Part shown: piece after piece, positions 52,517-61,494 of the stretch
How the letters are laid out: each line of letters begins with the position of its first letter
How positions within the stretch are numbered: position 1 is the first letter of the stretch
Notes under the pieces: model-generated
The model's database searches: none
Seen by the model: the letters and a program-made list of their open reading frames with translations, nothing else
Told to the model about the DNA's origin: nothing
Program-made: the position numbers and the translations under genes
Assembly (NCBI GenBank): GCA_002338655.1
Contig: DDIU01000017.1
Coordinates: forward strand, 62,001-126,000
Source: Flammeovirgaceae bacterium UBA1842
GTDB lineage: Bacteria > Bacteroidota > Bacteroidia > Cytophagales > Cyclobacteriaceae
Length of the DNA: 64,000 bases
Reading direction: 5' to 3'

Positions 52517-53779
52517 TCAAAACAATCGGCCCATTAGCTTAATAATATATGGGTTGTGAAAAGTAATGATCAATACGAAAAAAGGAATGACCCCAGATTT
52601 ATATCTAATCAAAGTGCCAAAATTGGGAGCCGATAGGGCAAGAAAAACGGTCATTATAATCACAAACCCGATAACGGATATTAACAATAAAAAATCCCTG
52701 CTATTTAGTTTGCCTGGCAACTGACTAAAGCTGTAAAGAGTGAGTAGCAATAACGCCAAATTTTCAATTCCTGTAATAATTTTGAATGGCTCTGCACTCT
52801 CTCCAAGAAATGGGCGGAATAATCCGGAAAATAGTGCCTTAGGGGCATGCGTAATTACGCTTGTCCAAGTGGATTGCAATCCTTCAAAATCAACATAGTC
52901 CCCAGCATTGGAGATTGATACGAACTCGTTGTTGTTAGCTACCACCACATTTAAAAATCGCTCTGGGTAAAAATTAGGATGAAGTATAGAAACCAAACCT
53001 GCCATACCAAAGGCAAAAAACGCAAACAATACCATCTGAGCCCATTTCTTTTTATTCACTAACCCTACCTTATGGGTGATAAACATGGTGGCAAGCATTG
53101 AAATGAGTATCAAGAACGTGACTCCGGCATAATAATATTTTATTTGCCACAGGACAATGGCATTGAACAACATTAATAATAGGTATGTGGGGCTTACCTT
53201 CTTGTCATGAATAATAATCATAGCTACACCAGCGATAAACCCTAAACAGCCGAGGGCGATACTTTCTTTAATAATTCCTGAACTCCAAAAAACTGCCGAA
53301 GGGACAAAAAATAATGCCAGTGCAATAACACCATTTTTTGAAGGATAAATTTTTGATAGAACACGGGCAAGAAACCACATTCCTGCAAATGAAAATAATG
53401 AAAAGTATACGCAAGAAAGCCAATAGCTGCTGTTGGTTACCAGATTGACAACACTTAAAATTTTGACGAGAAACAATGCTCTTGGTTGATTGGCATAAAA
53501 GGTTTGGTGCAATAACTCTGAGGAGTTAAATAAGTAATTCACAAAGCCGAAAACGTCATTTCTGGCCAAGTTGGCTAGTTGTTCGGCCTCATGGAAAAAT
53601 GAAAGGGTATCTCCAGCACCATAGTAATACTTATAAAGTAGCCCGATACCTAAGCCAGCCATCAATTTCAATACTACGGCCGGTATTACATATTTTTTCA
53701 ACGCTTCAGAATGGCGGTATAAAACCCTTATGAGGACAAATAGCACTACAATGTTTAAGGGTATAAATATCCAATTCAT
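52517..53779 (-). CDS. Polytopic membrane protein of unknown function
   Basis: 420 residues from ATG at 53779, chosen because it overlaps the upstream gene's stop (ATGA). About ten membrane helices with a short C-terminal tail. A cytoplasmic or periplasmic loop holds HEAEQLANLARNDVFGFVNYLFNSSELLHQTFY. The layout recalls glycosyltransferase-like or polysaccharide-polymerase membrane proteins, but no motif is decisive. It sits between the DUF2851 and NeuD-like genes. Confidence 0.75.
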   Translation of the reverse strand: MNWIFIPLNIVVLFVLIRVLYRHSEALKKYVIPAVVLKLMAGLGIGLLYKYYYGAGDTLSFFHEAEQLANLARNDVFGFVNYLFNSSELLHQTFYANQPRALFLVKILSVVNLVTNSSYWLSCVYFSLFSFAGMWFLARVLSKIYPSKNGVIALALFFVPSAVFWSSGIIKESIALGCLGFIAGVAMIIIHDKKVSPTYLLLMLFNAIVLWQIKYYYAGVTFLILISMLATMFITHKVGLVNKKKWAQMVLFAFFAFGMAGLVSILHPNFYPERFLNVVVANNNEFVSISNAGDYVDFEGLQSTWTSVITHAPKALFSGLFRPFLGESAEPFKIITGIENLALLLLTLYSFSQLPGKLNSRDFLLLISVIGFVIIMTVFLALSAPNFGTLIRYKSGVIPFFVLIITFHNPYIIKLMGRLF

Positions 53780-55053
53780 CGGTGCTGTAATATTGAAGTA
53801 CCAATGGAACAGCGCAAGCAATTTTTACGCAAACAGTAATTGTTATAAAGTTGAATCTGGCCTTGGGAGTCTAAGGCGGAAGTTGGTTTGAAATCTAGGT
53901 ATTCCCAAATCCGGGTAATCCTGTTCTTCTCAGCTTTTAAGTCCTGAAGTAAAGTTATGGCCCGGTCAATATAATCTTGATTATCTATCTGCTTGCCATA
54001 GGCCACCAGTAAAGGAGCTACCGTATTGATAATGATATTATCAAATGTGGAAGCCCCTATGCCTTTAATTTTACTTGCTGAGGTACTATTAAAATTATAA
54101 TGACTTTGCCAGTAAGTTGATGGCTCTCTGCGCAGCCATTGGGCAAGTGTTTTAGCATCTTCAGTCAAAAAACGCTCAAATATAGATTGGCTGTCTGTAA
54201 GGATCGATGAAAATTGGGCTATTCGTAATGATGGGAAATTAGCCGGACGAAGCCGAAGAAATTTCCATCTGAATTTGTTCAATTTCTGCTCAAGGTTGTA
54301 CTTATGTTTTAAGTATTGATAGGTAGTAATTAATGATTGGTGATAATCATCATCAACTGGATCGTCTAAAAAACCTGACATGCCGAATAACAGTGCCTCT
54401 ATTTCGTCCTTCTTGCTACCGTGCTTTTTCACAATTTTAAAAGGAAGGCTTTCGGCCAATAGTTGGAAAGGCTCGGCATTTACTTTCAGCCCAAAATTTT
54501 TGGCCATCAACTGATAAGCCGTTTCCTCCCAGTCGCCTTTGTTCCTTTTTAACACCTCCTCGATGAAGACTGATTTATCATGAAGACGTTCTGTAGCCAT
54601 ACTATCAAGGGTAGCTATTTTTATTACGTCATTGACCTGCGAAAATTGGCCTTCGCAAGGAATGCTTAATCCTGGTGTATTTATTAGCTTTCTGTATCTC
54701 TCAATTAGCGTTAATTCTATTCTATTTTTGAGCTCCAACACAGGAATAACGGTACCATCGGCCCGTTTTACCTCCTTATTATGTTCCCAAACTACATGCA
54801 GGATAACGTTATTATAAGCATCATCTGTTTGATGTTGATGTTGTTCCCAATCCGATGATTTCACATGGATCTCAACACTTCCATTCCAGTCAATCCCTTC
54901 AATTGTTAATTGCCCTTCTTTGAAATCGGGACCGGCATCAGTATTGATATAGCCGGGACGCTTTACCGTTAGCTGTAGTCCTTCAGTGGTTGCCAGCCCT
55001 TTTTTATCAAAATATTGGTGTTGCCAAACAAAATGTAAAAAGGCCTCTTGCAT
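53776..55053 (-). CDS. DUF2851 family protein
   Basis: 425 residues. Begins MQEAFLHFVWQHQYFDKKGLATTEG, then PGYINTDAGPDFKEGQLTIEGIDWNGSVEIHVKSSDWEQH, a pattern typical of DUF2851 of Bacteroidota, and ends in a Cys motif NNYCLRKNCLRCSIG. Function unknown. It begins two bases after pyrF ends and its stop overlaps the next start, so the three are cotranslated. Confidence 0.82.
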   Translation of the reverse strand: MQEAFLHFVWQHQYFDKKGLATTEGLQLTVKRPGYINTDAGPDFKEGQLTIEGIDWNGSVEIHVKSSDWEQHQHQTDDAYNNVILHVVWEHNKEVKRADGTVIPVLELKNRIELTLIERYRKLINTPGLSIPCEGQFSQVNDVIKIATLDSMATERLHDKSVFIEEVLKRNKGDWEETAYQLMAKNFGLKVNAEPFQLLAESLPFKIVKKHGSKKDEIEALLFGMSGFLDDPVDDDYHQSLITTYQYLKHKYNLEQKLNKFRWKFLRLRPANFPSLRIAQFSSILTDSQSIFERFLTEDAKTLAQWLRREPSTYWQSHYNFNSTSASKIKGIGASTFDNIIINTVAPLLVAYGKQIDNQDYIDRAITLLQDLKAEKNRITRIWEYLDFKPTSALDSQGQIQLYNNYCLRKNCLRCSIGTSILQHR

Positions 55054-55055
55054 GA

Positions 55056-55874
55056 TTACATGTATTTTTGAAGATACGTCCCCATTTCCAGCTGCACTTT
55101 TTTCGCAGCTTCTTTTGCTTTAACAGCAAAGTCTTGCCCATTAGAAGCATAAATAATCCCTCTTGAACTATTTACCAATAATCCACACTGACTGTTCATA
55201 CCTTCCCTACTTACCGCTTCGAGATCACCACCTTGCGCACCTACTCCTGGCACCAGGAAGAAATTATCGGGTGCCAATTTCCTAATCTGGCCAATTTTAT
55301 CTGCTTGAGTGGCACCCACCACAAACATCAATTGCTCTGAAGTAGCCCAAGTCTGACTTTTTTCAATCACCATTTCAAAAAGCATTTTACCGGTACTTCC
55401 CTCAGCCATTAACTGAAAATCCTGTGCGCCTACATTGGAGGTATGTACCAATAGAATCACCCATTTGCCTTCAAATTCTAAAAATGGAGTGACAGAATCA
55501 ACACCCATGTAGGGCGCTACCGTGATAGAATCAAAATCCATGCTTTCAAAAAAGGCCTTGGCATAAAGCTTGGAAGTATTGCCAATATCACCCCGTTTGG
55601 CATCTGCGATTGTGAAAATATCTTTTGGTATGTATTCCAGTGTTTTGGCCAAGCTCTCCCATCCTTTAGGCCCTAAGGCTTCATAAAATGCAATATTGGG
55701 CTTATAGGCTACACATAGTTTATGTGTTACATCAATGATCTGTTTGTTGAATTCAAAAACAGGATCTTTTTCTTTAAGCAAATGTGCTGGAATTTTATTG
55801 ATGTCAGTATCAAGACCGACACAGAGGTAGGATTCCTTTTTACGAATCTGTTCGAAAAGCTGCGCTTTGTTCAT
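55056..55874 (-). CDS. pyrF: Orotidine 5'-phosphate decarboxylase
   Basis: 272 residues, the longer type-2 form. Motifs: LCVGLDTDINKIP near the N-terminus, the catalytic DAKRGDIGNTSKLYA (about residues 91-105) and PGVGAQGGDLEAV near the C-terminus. It makes UMP from OMP, the last step of de novo pyrimidine synthesis. It starts just after a terminator that closes the lolA transcript, so a promoter must lie in that 60-base gap. Confidence 0.95.
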   Translation of the reverse strand: MNKAQLFEQIRKKESYLCVGLDTDINKIPAHLLKEKDPVFEFNKQIIDVTHKLCVAYKPNIAFYEALGPKGWESLAKTLEYIPKDIFTIADAKRGDIGNTSKLYAKAFFESMDFDSITVAPYMGVDSVTPFLEFEGKWVILLVHTSNVGAQDFQLMAEGSTGKMLFEMVIEKSQTWATSEQLMFVVGATQADKIGQIRKLAPDNFFLVPGVGAQGGDLEAVSREGMNSQCGLLVNSSRGIIYASNGQDFAVKAKEAAKKVQLEMGTYLQKYM

Positions 55875-55880
55875 ATCCGT

Positions 55881-55914
55881 AAAAATAAAAAAAGCCCTGC
55901 CAAAAGCAGGGCTT
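55881..55914 (-). terminator. Rho-independent terminator after lolA
   Basis: AAGCCCTGC pairs with GCAGGGCTT around a 5-base loop and is followed on the minus strand by a long T-tract. It lies between the lolA stop and pyrF start. Confidence 0.9.
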
Positions 55915-55934
55915 CCAATATCTTTATTCTCAGA

Positions 55935-56576
55935 TTACCTCAAATCAATAATATCAACTCCAGGGTATTTTGAGGCATCAAATGAAAAATCTGAATCTTT
56001 GGCATTCGCATTTTTCACAAAATTCTCAATCGTGTATTTGTACTTGTTCCCTGACTTATCAAACATAGTCCAGCTTTTAAGGCTATTGTCATTTTTAGCA
56101 ATGAACAATTTTATCTTAAAAAACTGTGCATCCTTATTGTCTGGGATTAGATCAACAACCGAACATGTGGTGCCCATGTGTGCCTCTTCACCTATCAGAA
56201 TATATTTATAGCCTTTTTTATAAGCCTCATATATTTTTGAAGGAGTCATTTCATCTGCATCGGGTGTGTAGTTGTCAATGTTAACTTCATTGACATCAGG
56301 TAAGTAAGTCCAAACTGTTTTGCCATTGTTGATCACAACCTGCTCATCCAGTTCCAACTTATACATTTCACCTTTCACCGATATTTTACCATTAAAATTC
56401 TCATTGATCCCTTCAGTTTCATTGATCAAACTGGAAGTGATATCGGCACTATAGGCGGGTATTTTTCTATATTTTTCACTCATTGCGTCTAACACCTTGA
56501 GCGCATTTTGATCATATTGGGCTATAGTGGCCGTTCCCCCCACACACAAAATCAACAACGTTAAAATCTTCTTCAT
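55935..56576 (-). CDS. LolA-like outer membrane lipoprotein carrier protein
   Basis: 213 residues, signal peptide MKKILTLLILCVGGTATIAQ. The LolA fold shows as ALKVLDAMSEKYRKIPAYSADITSSLINE..., GKISVKGEMYKLELDEQVVINNGKTVWTYLPDVNEVNIDNY and a late KSWTMFDKSGNKYKYTIENF. It should ferry lipoproteins across the periplasm. It lies 53 bases downstream of ftsK. Confidence 0.88.
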   Translation of the reverse strand: MKKILTLLILCVGGTATIAQYDQNALKVLDAMSEKYRKIPAYSADITSSLINETEGINENFNGKISVKGEMYKLELDEQVVINNGKTVWTYLPDVNEVNIDNYTPDADEMTPSKIYEAYKKGYKYILIGEEAHMGTTCSVVDLIPDNKDAQFFKIKLFIAKNDNSLKSWTMFDKSGNKYKYTIENFVKNANAKDSDFSFDASKYPGVDIIDLR

Positions 56577-56629
56577 TACTTCAGTTTAAAATTTAATACT
56601 CTCTATTTGGATAATTTATTTTCACAAGA

Positions 56630-59086
56630 TCAGCCGAGTTCATTCAATAACTGTTCCAAACTATATTCATCAGGAATTAATACTTCCCGTGCTTTACTAC
56701 CTTCAAATGGACCAACTATTCCTGCGGCTTCAAGCTGGTCAATAAGCCTTCCAGCCCGGTTGTAGCCCAGTTTTAATTTTCTTTGAATAAGTGAGGTGCT
56801 CCCCTGTTGATGCATGACGATAAGTCGTGCCGCATCATCAAACAAGGCGTCCCTATCGGACAAATCCACAGACCCAACAGAAGAATTATCACTATCCCCT
56901 ACATATTCTGGCAGCACATAGGCCGACTCATAGCCACGCTGGCTTCCAATAAATTCACATATCCGCTCAACTTCAGGGGTATCTACAAAAGCACATTGGA
57001 TCCTTATCAAATCAGAACCTTGTGACAATAACATGTCGCCCATTCCTATTAGCTGATCCGCTCCCCCAGTATCTAAAATGGTACGTGAATCAATTTTCGA
57101 AGTCACCCTAAAGGATAGTCTTGCAGGGAAATTAGCTTTAATAATACCAGTAATTACGTTTACCGAAGGGCGCTGCGTAGCTACCACCAAATGGATGCCA
57201 ATAGCCCTTGCAAGCTGAGCCAATCTAGCTATGGGTGTTTCCACTTCCTTACCAGCCGTCATCATTAAGTCGGCTAGCTCATCTATTACCAATACAATAT
57301 AAGGTAAGAACCGATGCCCCTTTTCTGGGTTAAGCCTGCGCTTAATAAATTTGGCATTATATTCTTTCAGGTTTCTTGCCCCTGCTTCTTTCAACAGATC
57401 ATAACGGTTATCCATTTCTATACACAATGAATTAAGTGTATTGATTACCTTTTTGGTGTCTGTAATAATCGCCTCTTCCCCGTCAGGAAGCATGGCCAAG
57501 AAATGGCGCTCTATTTTATTAAATAAGGTAAGCTCTACCTTTTTAGGATCAACTAAAACAAACTTTAATTGAGAGGGGTGTTTTTTATAAAGTAATGAGG
57601 TCAACAATACATTAAGCCCTACCGATTTACCCTGCCCCGTTGCTCCGGCCATCAATAAGTGGGGCATTTTGGCAAGGTCGATAACATGAACCTCATTGGA
57701 AATAGTCTTACCCAAAGCCACTGGCAACTCCTTGTCACTCTTCATGAACTTCTCGGTACTAAGCACCGAGCGAATGCCCACCATTTCAGGATTCTTATTT
57801 GGCACCTCAATTCCAATAGTACCCTTACCGGGAATAGGTGCAATAATCCTAATGCCCAATGCAGCAAGACTTAGTGCAATATCATCTTCCAGGTTTTTGA
57901 TTTTTGAAATCTTCACACCTGCATCAGGTACTATTTCATAAAGGGTTACTGTTGGGCCTATGGTGGCTTTGATACTACTTATGCCAATTTTAAAATTGAC
58001 CAGTGTTTCAATAATTTTATTCTTATTAAGTTCAAGTTCCTCTTTAGTAACTGAAACTTTACTACTATCATGAGCATCGAGCAAATCAAGTGTGGGGTAT
58101 TTATAGGAGCCTAAATCAAGTGTGGGGTCATAGTTTTCCTGGTTGGTAGCTATTTGCTCTTCCACTTCTTTTTCTACCTCAAATTCGGGCTCAACAATTG
58201 GTGTTGTCTTTTTTGGTGTTTCTACCTTTAATTCTATGGAAGGTTCTTCTTCCTTCGGTGCCGGCTCTTTAGGTGCCTCCTCCACATGTGTTGGTTCTTC
58301 TGGTTTTTCACCTCCTTTTAACACCCAGGTGTCGCTGTCATCATTGTAGGTTGAAGTTTCATCATCCTCAAACAGGTCATCTTCAAAGTCGTCTGACTTC
58401 ATTTCAGCTACTGCGTCTTCAATATTTTTCTCCACATCTTCCACACCTTCTTTTACTTTATCTTGAAAACCTATCAATGTGGTGACATTAAAGAAGTAAA
58501 TGACAAATACTAGAAATGAAAAGATCAGAAGCAGTAAAGTGCCCCAACCGATAAGCCCTTCTAATAAAATAGAGAGTTGATATCCAACGCCCCCGCTGAG
58601 AAATCCCCACTCTGTTACTCCATCAGTATTGTAAACAGTATAACCCAGTAATACGCTCAGCCAAATAGTGAAAAACAAACAAAAGGTGAATGTTGCACTC
58701 ACTGAAATAATTTCTTTCTTGAAGACAATCTTATAGCCTAACAAAAAAAGCAATGGTGGAATGAAAAACGATGCCAGACCAAACCATCTAAAAACAAAAT
58801 AATGAGAAACATAGGCTCCATATAATCCAAGCCAGTTCTCTGCTTCGCGTCCGGATTGTATGATACCTGTCTGGTTAATGGATTCTATTACGCTTTGATC
58901 GGCCTTACCCGTAAAAAGGTAGGAAAGTAAAGACACAAAAATATATAGTGAGCTGATTATCAGGAAGAACCCAACGGTAAGCTGAAACCTTTTGTCCTTT
59001 ATAAAGCCAAAGTTAAATTTCCATTTCCTTGTCTTCTCTCCCTTAGACTCCTTGAAAGTATTTGATTTATAGGTGTTTTTGGCCAT
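56630..59086 (-). CDS. ftsK: DNA translocase FtsK/SpoIIIE
   Basis: 818 residues. Four membrane helices (about 35-57, 100-120, 127-152, 170-200), an acidic Pro/Glu-rich linker (230-320), then the RecA-like motor with Walker A GATGQGKSV (481-489), Walker B VLVIDELADLMM and the C-terminal gamma winged helix (LGYNRAGRLIDQLEAAGIVGPFEGSKAREVL). It pumps DNA at the division septum and activates Xer recombination; xerD is 1.1 kb upstream. A -7 element lies at 59107-59100. Confidence 0.95.
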   Translation of the reverse strand: MAKNTYKSNTFKESKGEKTRKWKFNFGFIKDKRFQLTVGFFLIISSLYIFVSLLSYLFTGKADQSVIESINQTGIIQSGREAENWLGLYGAYVSHYFVFRWFGLASFFIPPLLFLLGYKIVFKKEIISVSATFTFCLFFTIWLSVLLGYTVYNTDGVTEWGFLSGGVGYQLSILLEGLIGWGTLLLLIFSFLVFVIYFFNVTTLIGFQDKVKEGVEDVEKNIEDAVAEMKSDDFEDDLFEDDETSTYNDDSDTWVLKGGEKPEEPTHVEEAPKEPAPKEEEPSIELKVETPKKTTPIVEPEFEVEKEVEEQIATNQENYDPTLDLGSYKYPTLDLLDAHDSSKVSVTKEELELNKNKIIETLVNFKIGISSIKATIGPTVTLYEIVPDAGVKISKIKNLEDDIALSLAALGIRIIAPIPGKGTIGIEVPNKNPEMVGIRSVLSTEKFMKSDKELPVALGKTISNEVHVIDLAKMPHLLMAGATGQGKSVGLNVLLTSLLYKKHPSQLKFVLVDPKKVELTLFNKIERHFLAMLPDGEEAIITDTKKVINTLNSLCIEMDNRYDLLKEAGARNLKEYNAKFIKRRLNPEKGHRFLPYIVLVIDELADLMMTAGKEVETPIARLAQLARAIGIHLVVATQRPSVNVITGIIKANFPARLSFRVTSKIDSRTILDTGGADQLIGMGDMLLSQGSDLIRIQCAFVDTPEVERICEFIGSQRGYESAYVLPEYVGDSDNSSVGSVDLSDRDALFDDAARLIVMHQQGSTSLIQRKLKLGYNRAGRLIDQLEAAGIVGPFEGSKAREVLIPDEYSLEQLLNELG

Positions 59087-59099
59087 TCCGTCAAAAATA

Positions 59100-59107
59100 C
59101 AAAGCTA
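59100..59107 (-). promoter_or_regulatory. -7 element for ftsK
   Basis: TAGCTTTG on the minus strand matches TAnnTTTG, 14 bases before the start codon. No clear -33 box. Confidence 0.45.
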
Positions 59108-59150
59108 TGGTTGATAATAAAATGCCTCTAAGATAATAATCTGAGATTGA

Positions 59151-60182
59151 TTACAACGAAGCTAGTTTTTTATTGATTGATTTCACAAAGCCAGGCCCCT
59201 GATAAATAAAGCCCGTATAGACCTGAATAAGTGAAGCTCCGGCCATTATTTTATCCACTGCATCTTCTACGGTCATTATGCCACCTACCCCGATAATCGG
59301 GAAATCATCCCCCAGTGATTTCCTCAAATAGGAGATCACTTCATTGGACTTGTCTTTCACAGGTTTACCGCTCAGCCCACCTGCCCCAATTTTTTCTAGC
59401 TTTTCATTTGAGGTCGTCAACCCTTCTCTAACTATGGTAGTGTTGGTTGCAATAAGGCCATCCAGTTTTACTTCTTTAACTATATCAACTATATCTGCCA
59501 ATTGATCAGGAGAAAGGTCAGGTGCTATTTTGAGCAACAGCGGCTTCACTTTAGGTTTCTGATTATTGAGTACTTGTAGCTTGCTGAGGATTTCCGTCAA
59601 AGGTTTTTTATCCTGTAGGGCCCTTAGATTAGGCGTATTCGGTGAGCTTACATTAACCACAAAGTAATCAACATGATCAAATAGTGCTTCAAAGGCTATC
59701 TCGTAATCCTTAAACGCCTCTTCATTTGGCGTATTTTTATTTTTGCCAATGTTTCCACCTATTAATACAGATGATGATCGTTTTCTCAATCTAACCACTG
59801 CCTCTTCAACACCGCCATTGTTAAATCCCATCCTATTAATCAAAGCTTGGTCAGCCGGCAGTCTAAAAAGTCTAGGTTTTTCATTTCCTGGTTGGCCTTT
59901 AGGCGTTAAAGTTCCTATTTCTATAAATCCGAATCCAAAACAGGACAATTCATCAATGAGTTTGGCGTCCTTATCGAAGCCTGCCGCTAATCCAATTGGA
60001 TTGGGAAATTTCAAACCAAAAAATTCCCGTTCAAGGTTTTTGTGTTTGTAATCAAAAATAAGTTTTAACGCCCATTTTTTACCAGGTATTGTCCCTGCAA
60101 ACCGCAAAAGGCCAAAAGTAAAATGATGTATTTTCTCTGGATCAAAAAGAAATAAAATGGGGCGGATAAGTAGCTTGTACAC
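59151..60182 (-). CDS. pyrD: Dihydroorotate dehydrogenase (quinone)
   Basis: 343 residues, class 2 enzyme. FMN-barrel motifs: NPIGLAAGFDKDAKLID, IEIGTLTPKGQPGNEKPRLFRL, VNVSSPNTPNLRAL with the catalytic Ser, IATNTTI and GVGGIMTVEDAVDKIMAGASLIQVYTGF. The N-terminal helices (residues 1-30) tether it to the membrane for electron transfer to quinone. It oxidises dihydroorotate in pyrimidine synthesis, like pyrF above. Confidence 0.96.
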   Translation of the reverse strand: MYKLLIRPILFLFDPEKIHHFTFGLLRFAGTIPGKKWALKLIFDYKHKNLEREFFGLKFPNPIGLAAGFDKDAKLIDELSCFGFGFIEIGTLTPKGQPGNEKPRLFRLPADQALINRMGFNNGGVEEAVVRLRKRSSSVLIGGNIGKNKNTPNEEAFKDYEIAFEALFDHVDYFVVNVSSPNTPNLRALQDKKPLTEILSKLQVLNNQKPKVKPLLLKIAPDLSPDQLADIVDIVKEVKLDGLIATNTTIVREGLTTSNEKLEKIGAGGLSGKPVKDKSNEVISYLRKSLGDDFPIIGVGGIMTVEDAVDKIMAGASLIQVYTGFIYQGPGFVKSINKKLASL

Positions 60183-60213
60183 AGTGCTGAATGGCGTTTT
60201 TATTCTTAGCCTG

Positions 60214-60221
60214 CAAAGATA
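60214..60221 (-). promoter_or_regulatory. -7 element for pyrD
   Basis: TATCTTTG on the minus strand matches TAnnTTTG, 32 bases before the pyrD start, in the 50-base gap after xerD. Confidence 0.45.
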
Positions 60222-60232
60222 TATTAATTATT

Positions 60233-61138
60233 TTAACTCCTCGGATGAAAATCCTGAATCACTTGACGCAAATAGTCCCTATCAAGATGCGTGTAGATCT
60301 CCGTTGTGGTGATTGATTCATGACCCAACATCTCCTGTACCGCCCTTAAGTCCGCACCACCTTCGATGAGATGGGTGGCAAAAGAGTGCCTGAAAGTATG
60401 CGGACTGATATTTTTTTTCATCCCAATAGAAGTGGCCAAGTTTTTAATAATTGTGAATACCATCACTCTAGTAAGCTTTTTTCCTCTTCTATTAAGAAAG
60501 GCATAGTTTTCATATCCCGGTTGGATTTTTACATGTACCCGTACTTCCTTTCTATAAATATTCAAGTATTTGAGTGCGTCTTTACCAATGGGCACCAATC
60601 GTTCCTTATCCCCTTTGCCCACTACCCGTAAAAAACCAACATCTTCCATAATATTGGTCAATCGCAAATCAATTAGCTCTGAAACCCGCAATCCGGAACT
60701 GTACAATACCTCAAGCATCGCCCGATTACGTTGACCTTCTGGTGTGGAGTGATCTATTGCCTCCAATAAAGTGACAATTTCATTGAACTCTAAAGTATCG
60801 GGAAGTTTTCTCCCTAATTTCGGGCCTTCAATAAGTGCCGTTGGGTCTTTGTCAATGATATCCTCAAACATCAAATACTTATAGAAAGCTTTGATCCCTG
60901 ACAATATCCGGGCTTGTGAATGCGGGGTCAGTCCAAGTTGATTGATATATTCCAAGAATTGCTGAAGGTCTGTAGACTGTACCTCCTCTGGAATAACATC
61001 AGAATCGATAATTAAAAAATATTGCTCCAATTTTTCCACATCGCGGATGTAGGCTTCCACCGAGTTTCCGGAAAGTGATCTTTCCAGCTTAAGGTAATTT
61101 TTAAATTGCTGTATTTGCCGTGGCCAGGTCGTTGTCAA
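60233..61138 (-). CDS. xerD: Site-specific tyrosine recombinase XerD
   Basis: 301 residues. N-terminal SAM-like core-binding domain (FKNYLKLERSLSGNSVEAYIRDV), then the catalytic domain with Arg 151, Lys 175, His 247, Arg 250, His 273 and Tyr 282 (GLRVSEL...HTFRHSFATHLIEGG...LGHESITTTEIYTH). It resolves chromosome dimers at dif. The size and completeness fit the housekeeping enzyme rather than a phage integrase. It is divergent from the RM locus. Confidence 0.93.
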   Translation of the reverse strand: MTTTWPRQIQQFKNYLKLERSLSGNSVEAYIRDVEKLEQYFLIIDSDVIPEEVQSTDLQQFLEYINQLGLTPHSQARILSGIKAFYKYLMFEDIIDKDPTALIEGPKLGRKLPDTLEFNEIVTLLEAIDHSTPEGQRNRAMLEVLYSSGLRVSELIDLRLTNIMEDVGFLRVVGKGDKERLVPIGKDALKYLNIYRKEVRVHVKIQPGYENYAFLNRRGKKLTRVMVFTIIKNLATSIGMKKNISPHTFRHSFATHLIEGGADLRAVQEMLGHESITTTEIYTHLDRDYLRQVIQDFHPRS

Positions 61139-61160
61139 AAATTTTTATTTTTGTTTATTT

Positions 61161-61178
61161 ATTTGCATATATACAAAT
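61161..61178. promoter_or_regulatory. Imperfect palindrome upstream of the RM locus (possible operator)
   Basis: ATTTGCATATATACAAAT, an 18-base near-palindrome with one mismatched pair, lies between divergent xerD and the DUF6471-like gene, 40 bases before the latter. The minus strand here also contains TATATTTG, a -7 match for xerD. Confidence 0.4.
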
Positions 61179-61217
61179 ATAATGTCATATTCGCAATACA
61201 CATACTTTGTCTAATTT

Positions 61218-61490
61218 ATGCTAGATTGGAATAATAAAGTAAAGAGATTACTCAAATCAGAATTGATCCGAAGGGGTGTTTCACATGCCGATTTGGCTAT
61301 TTTACTTACTAAAATTGGAATTGAAGAGACTAAGTCAAGTATAGACAGTAAAATTAGTAGGGGTACATTCAGTGCATCTTTTTTTATACAATGTTTAACA
61401 GTTATTGGATGTGAAAAAATAGAAATAGAAGAGTATGAAAGTGAACTTTTAATGGCAGCTGAACCACTCACTGGTTATCAAAAAAATTAA
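61218..61490 (+). CDS. DUF6471-like small protein
   Basis: 90 residues: LDWNNKVKRLLKSELIRRGVSHADLAILLTKIGIEETKSSIDSKISRGTFSASFFIQCLTVIGCEKIEIEEY. It looks helix-turn-helix-like and fits DUF6471, a small domain found beside DNA methyltransferases. It ends four bases before the m5C methyltransferase start, so a controller-type role for the RM system is possible but inferred. Confidence 0.72.
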   Translation: MLDWNNKVKRLLKSELIRRGVSHADLAILLTKIGIEETKSSIDSKISRGTFSASFFIQCLTVIGCEKIEIEEYESELLMAAEPLTGYQKN

Positions 61491-61494
61491 TCAA

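Noticed and set aside
60233..61138. XerD as an integrase of a mobile element carrying the RM genes
   Set aside because: The protein has the length and motif set of the housekeeping recombinase, and no att repeats or tRNA target were seen next to it.
61211..61471. An 86-residue minus-strand frame opposite the DUF6471-like gene
   Set aside because: The plus-strand gene has a sensible start, spacing to the methyltransferase and family-like sequence; the antisense frame does not.
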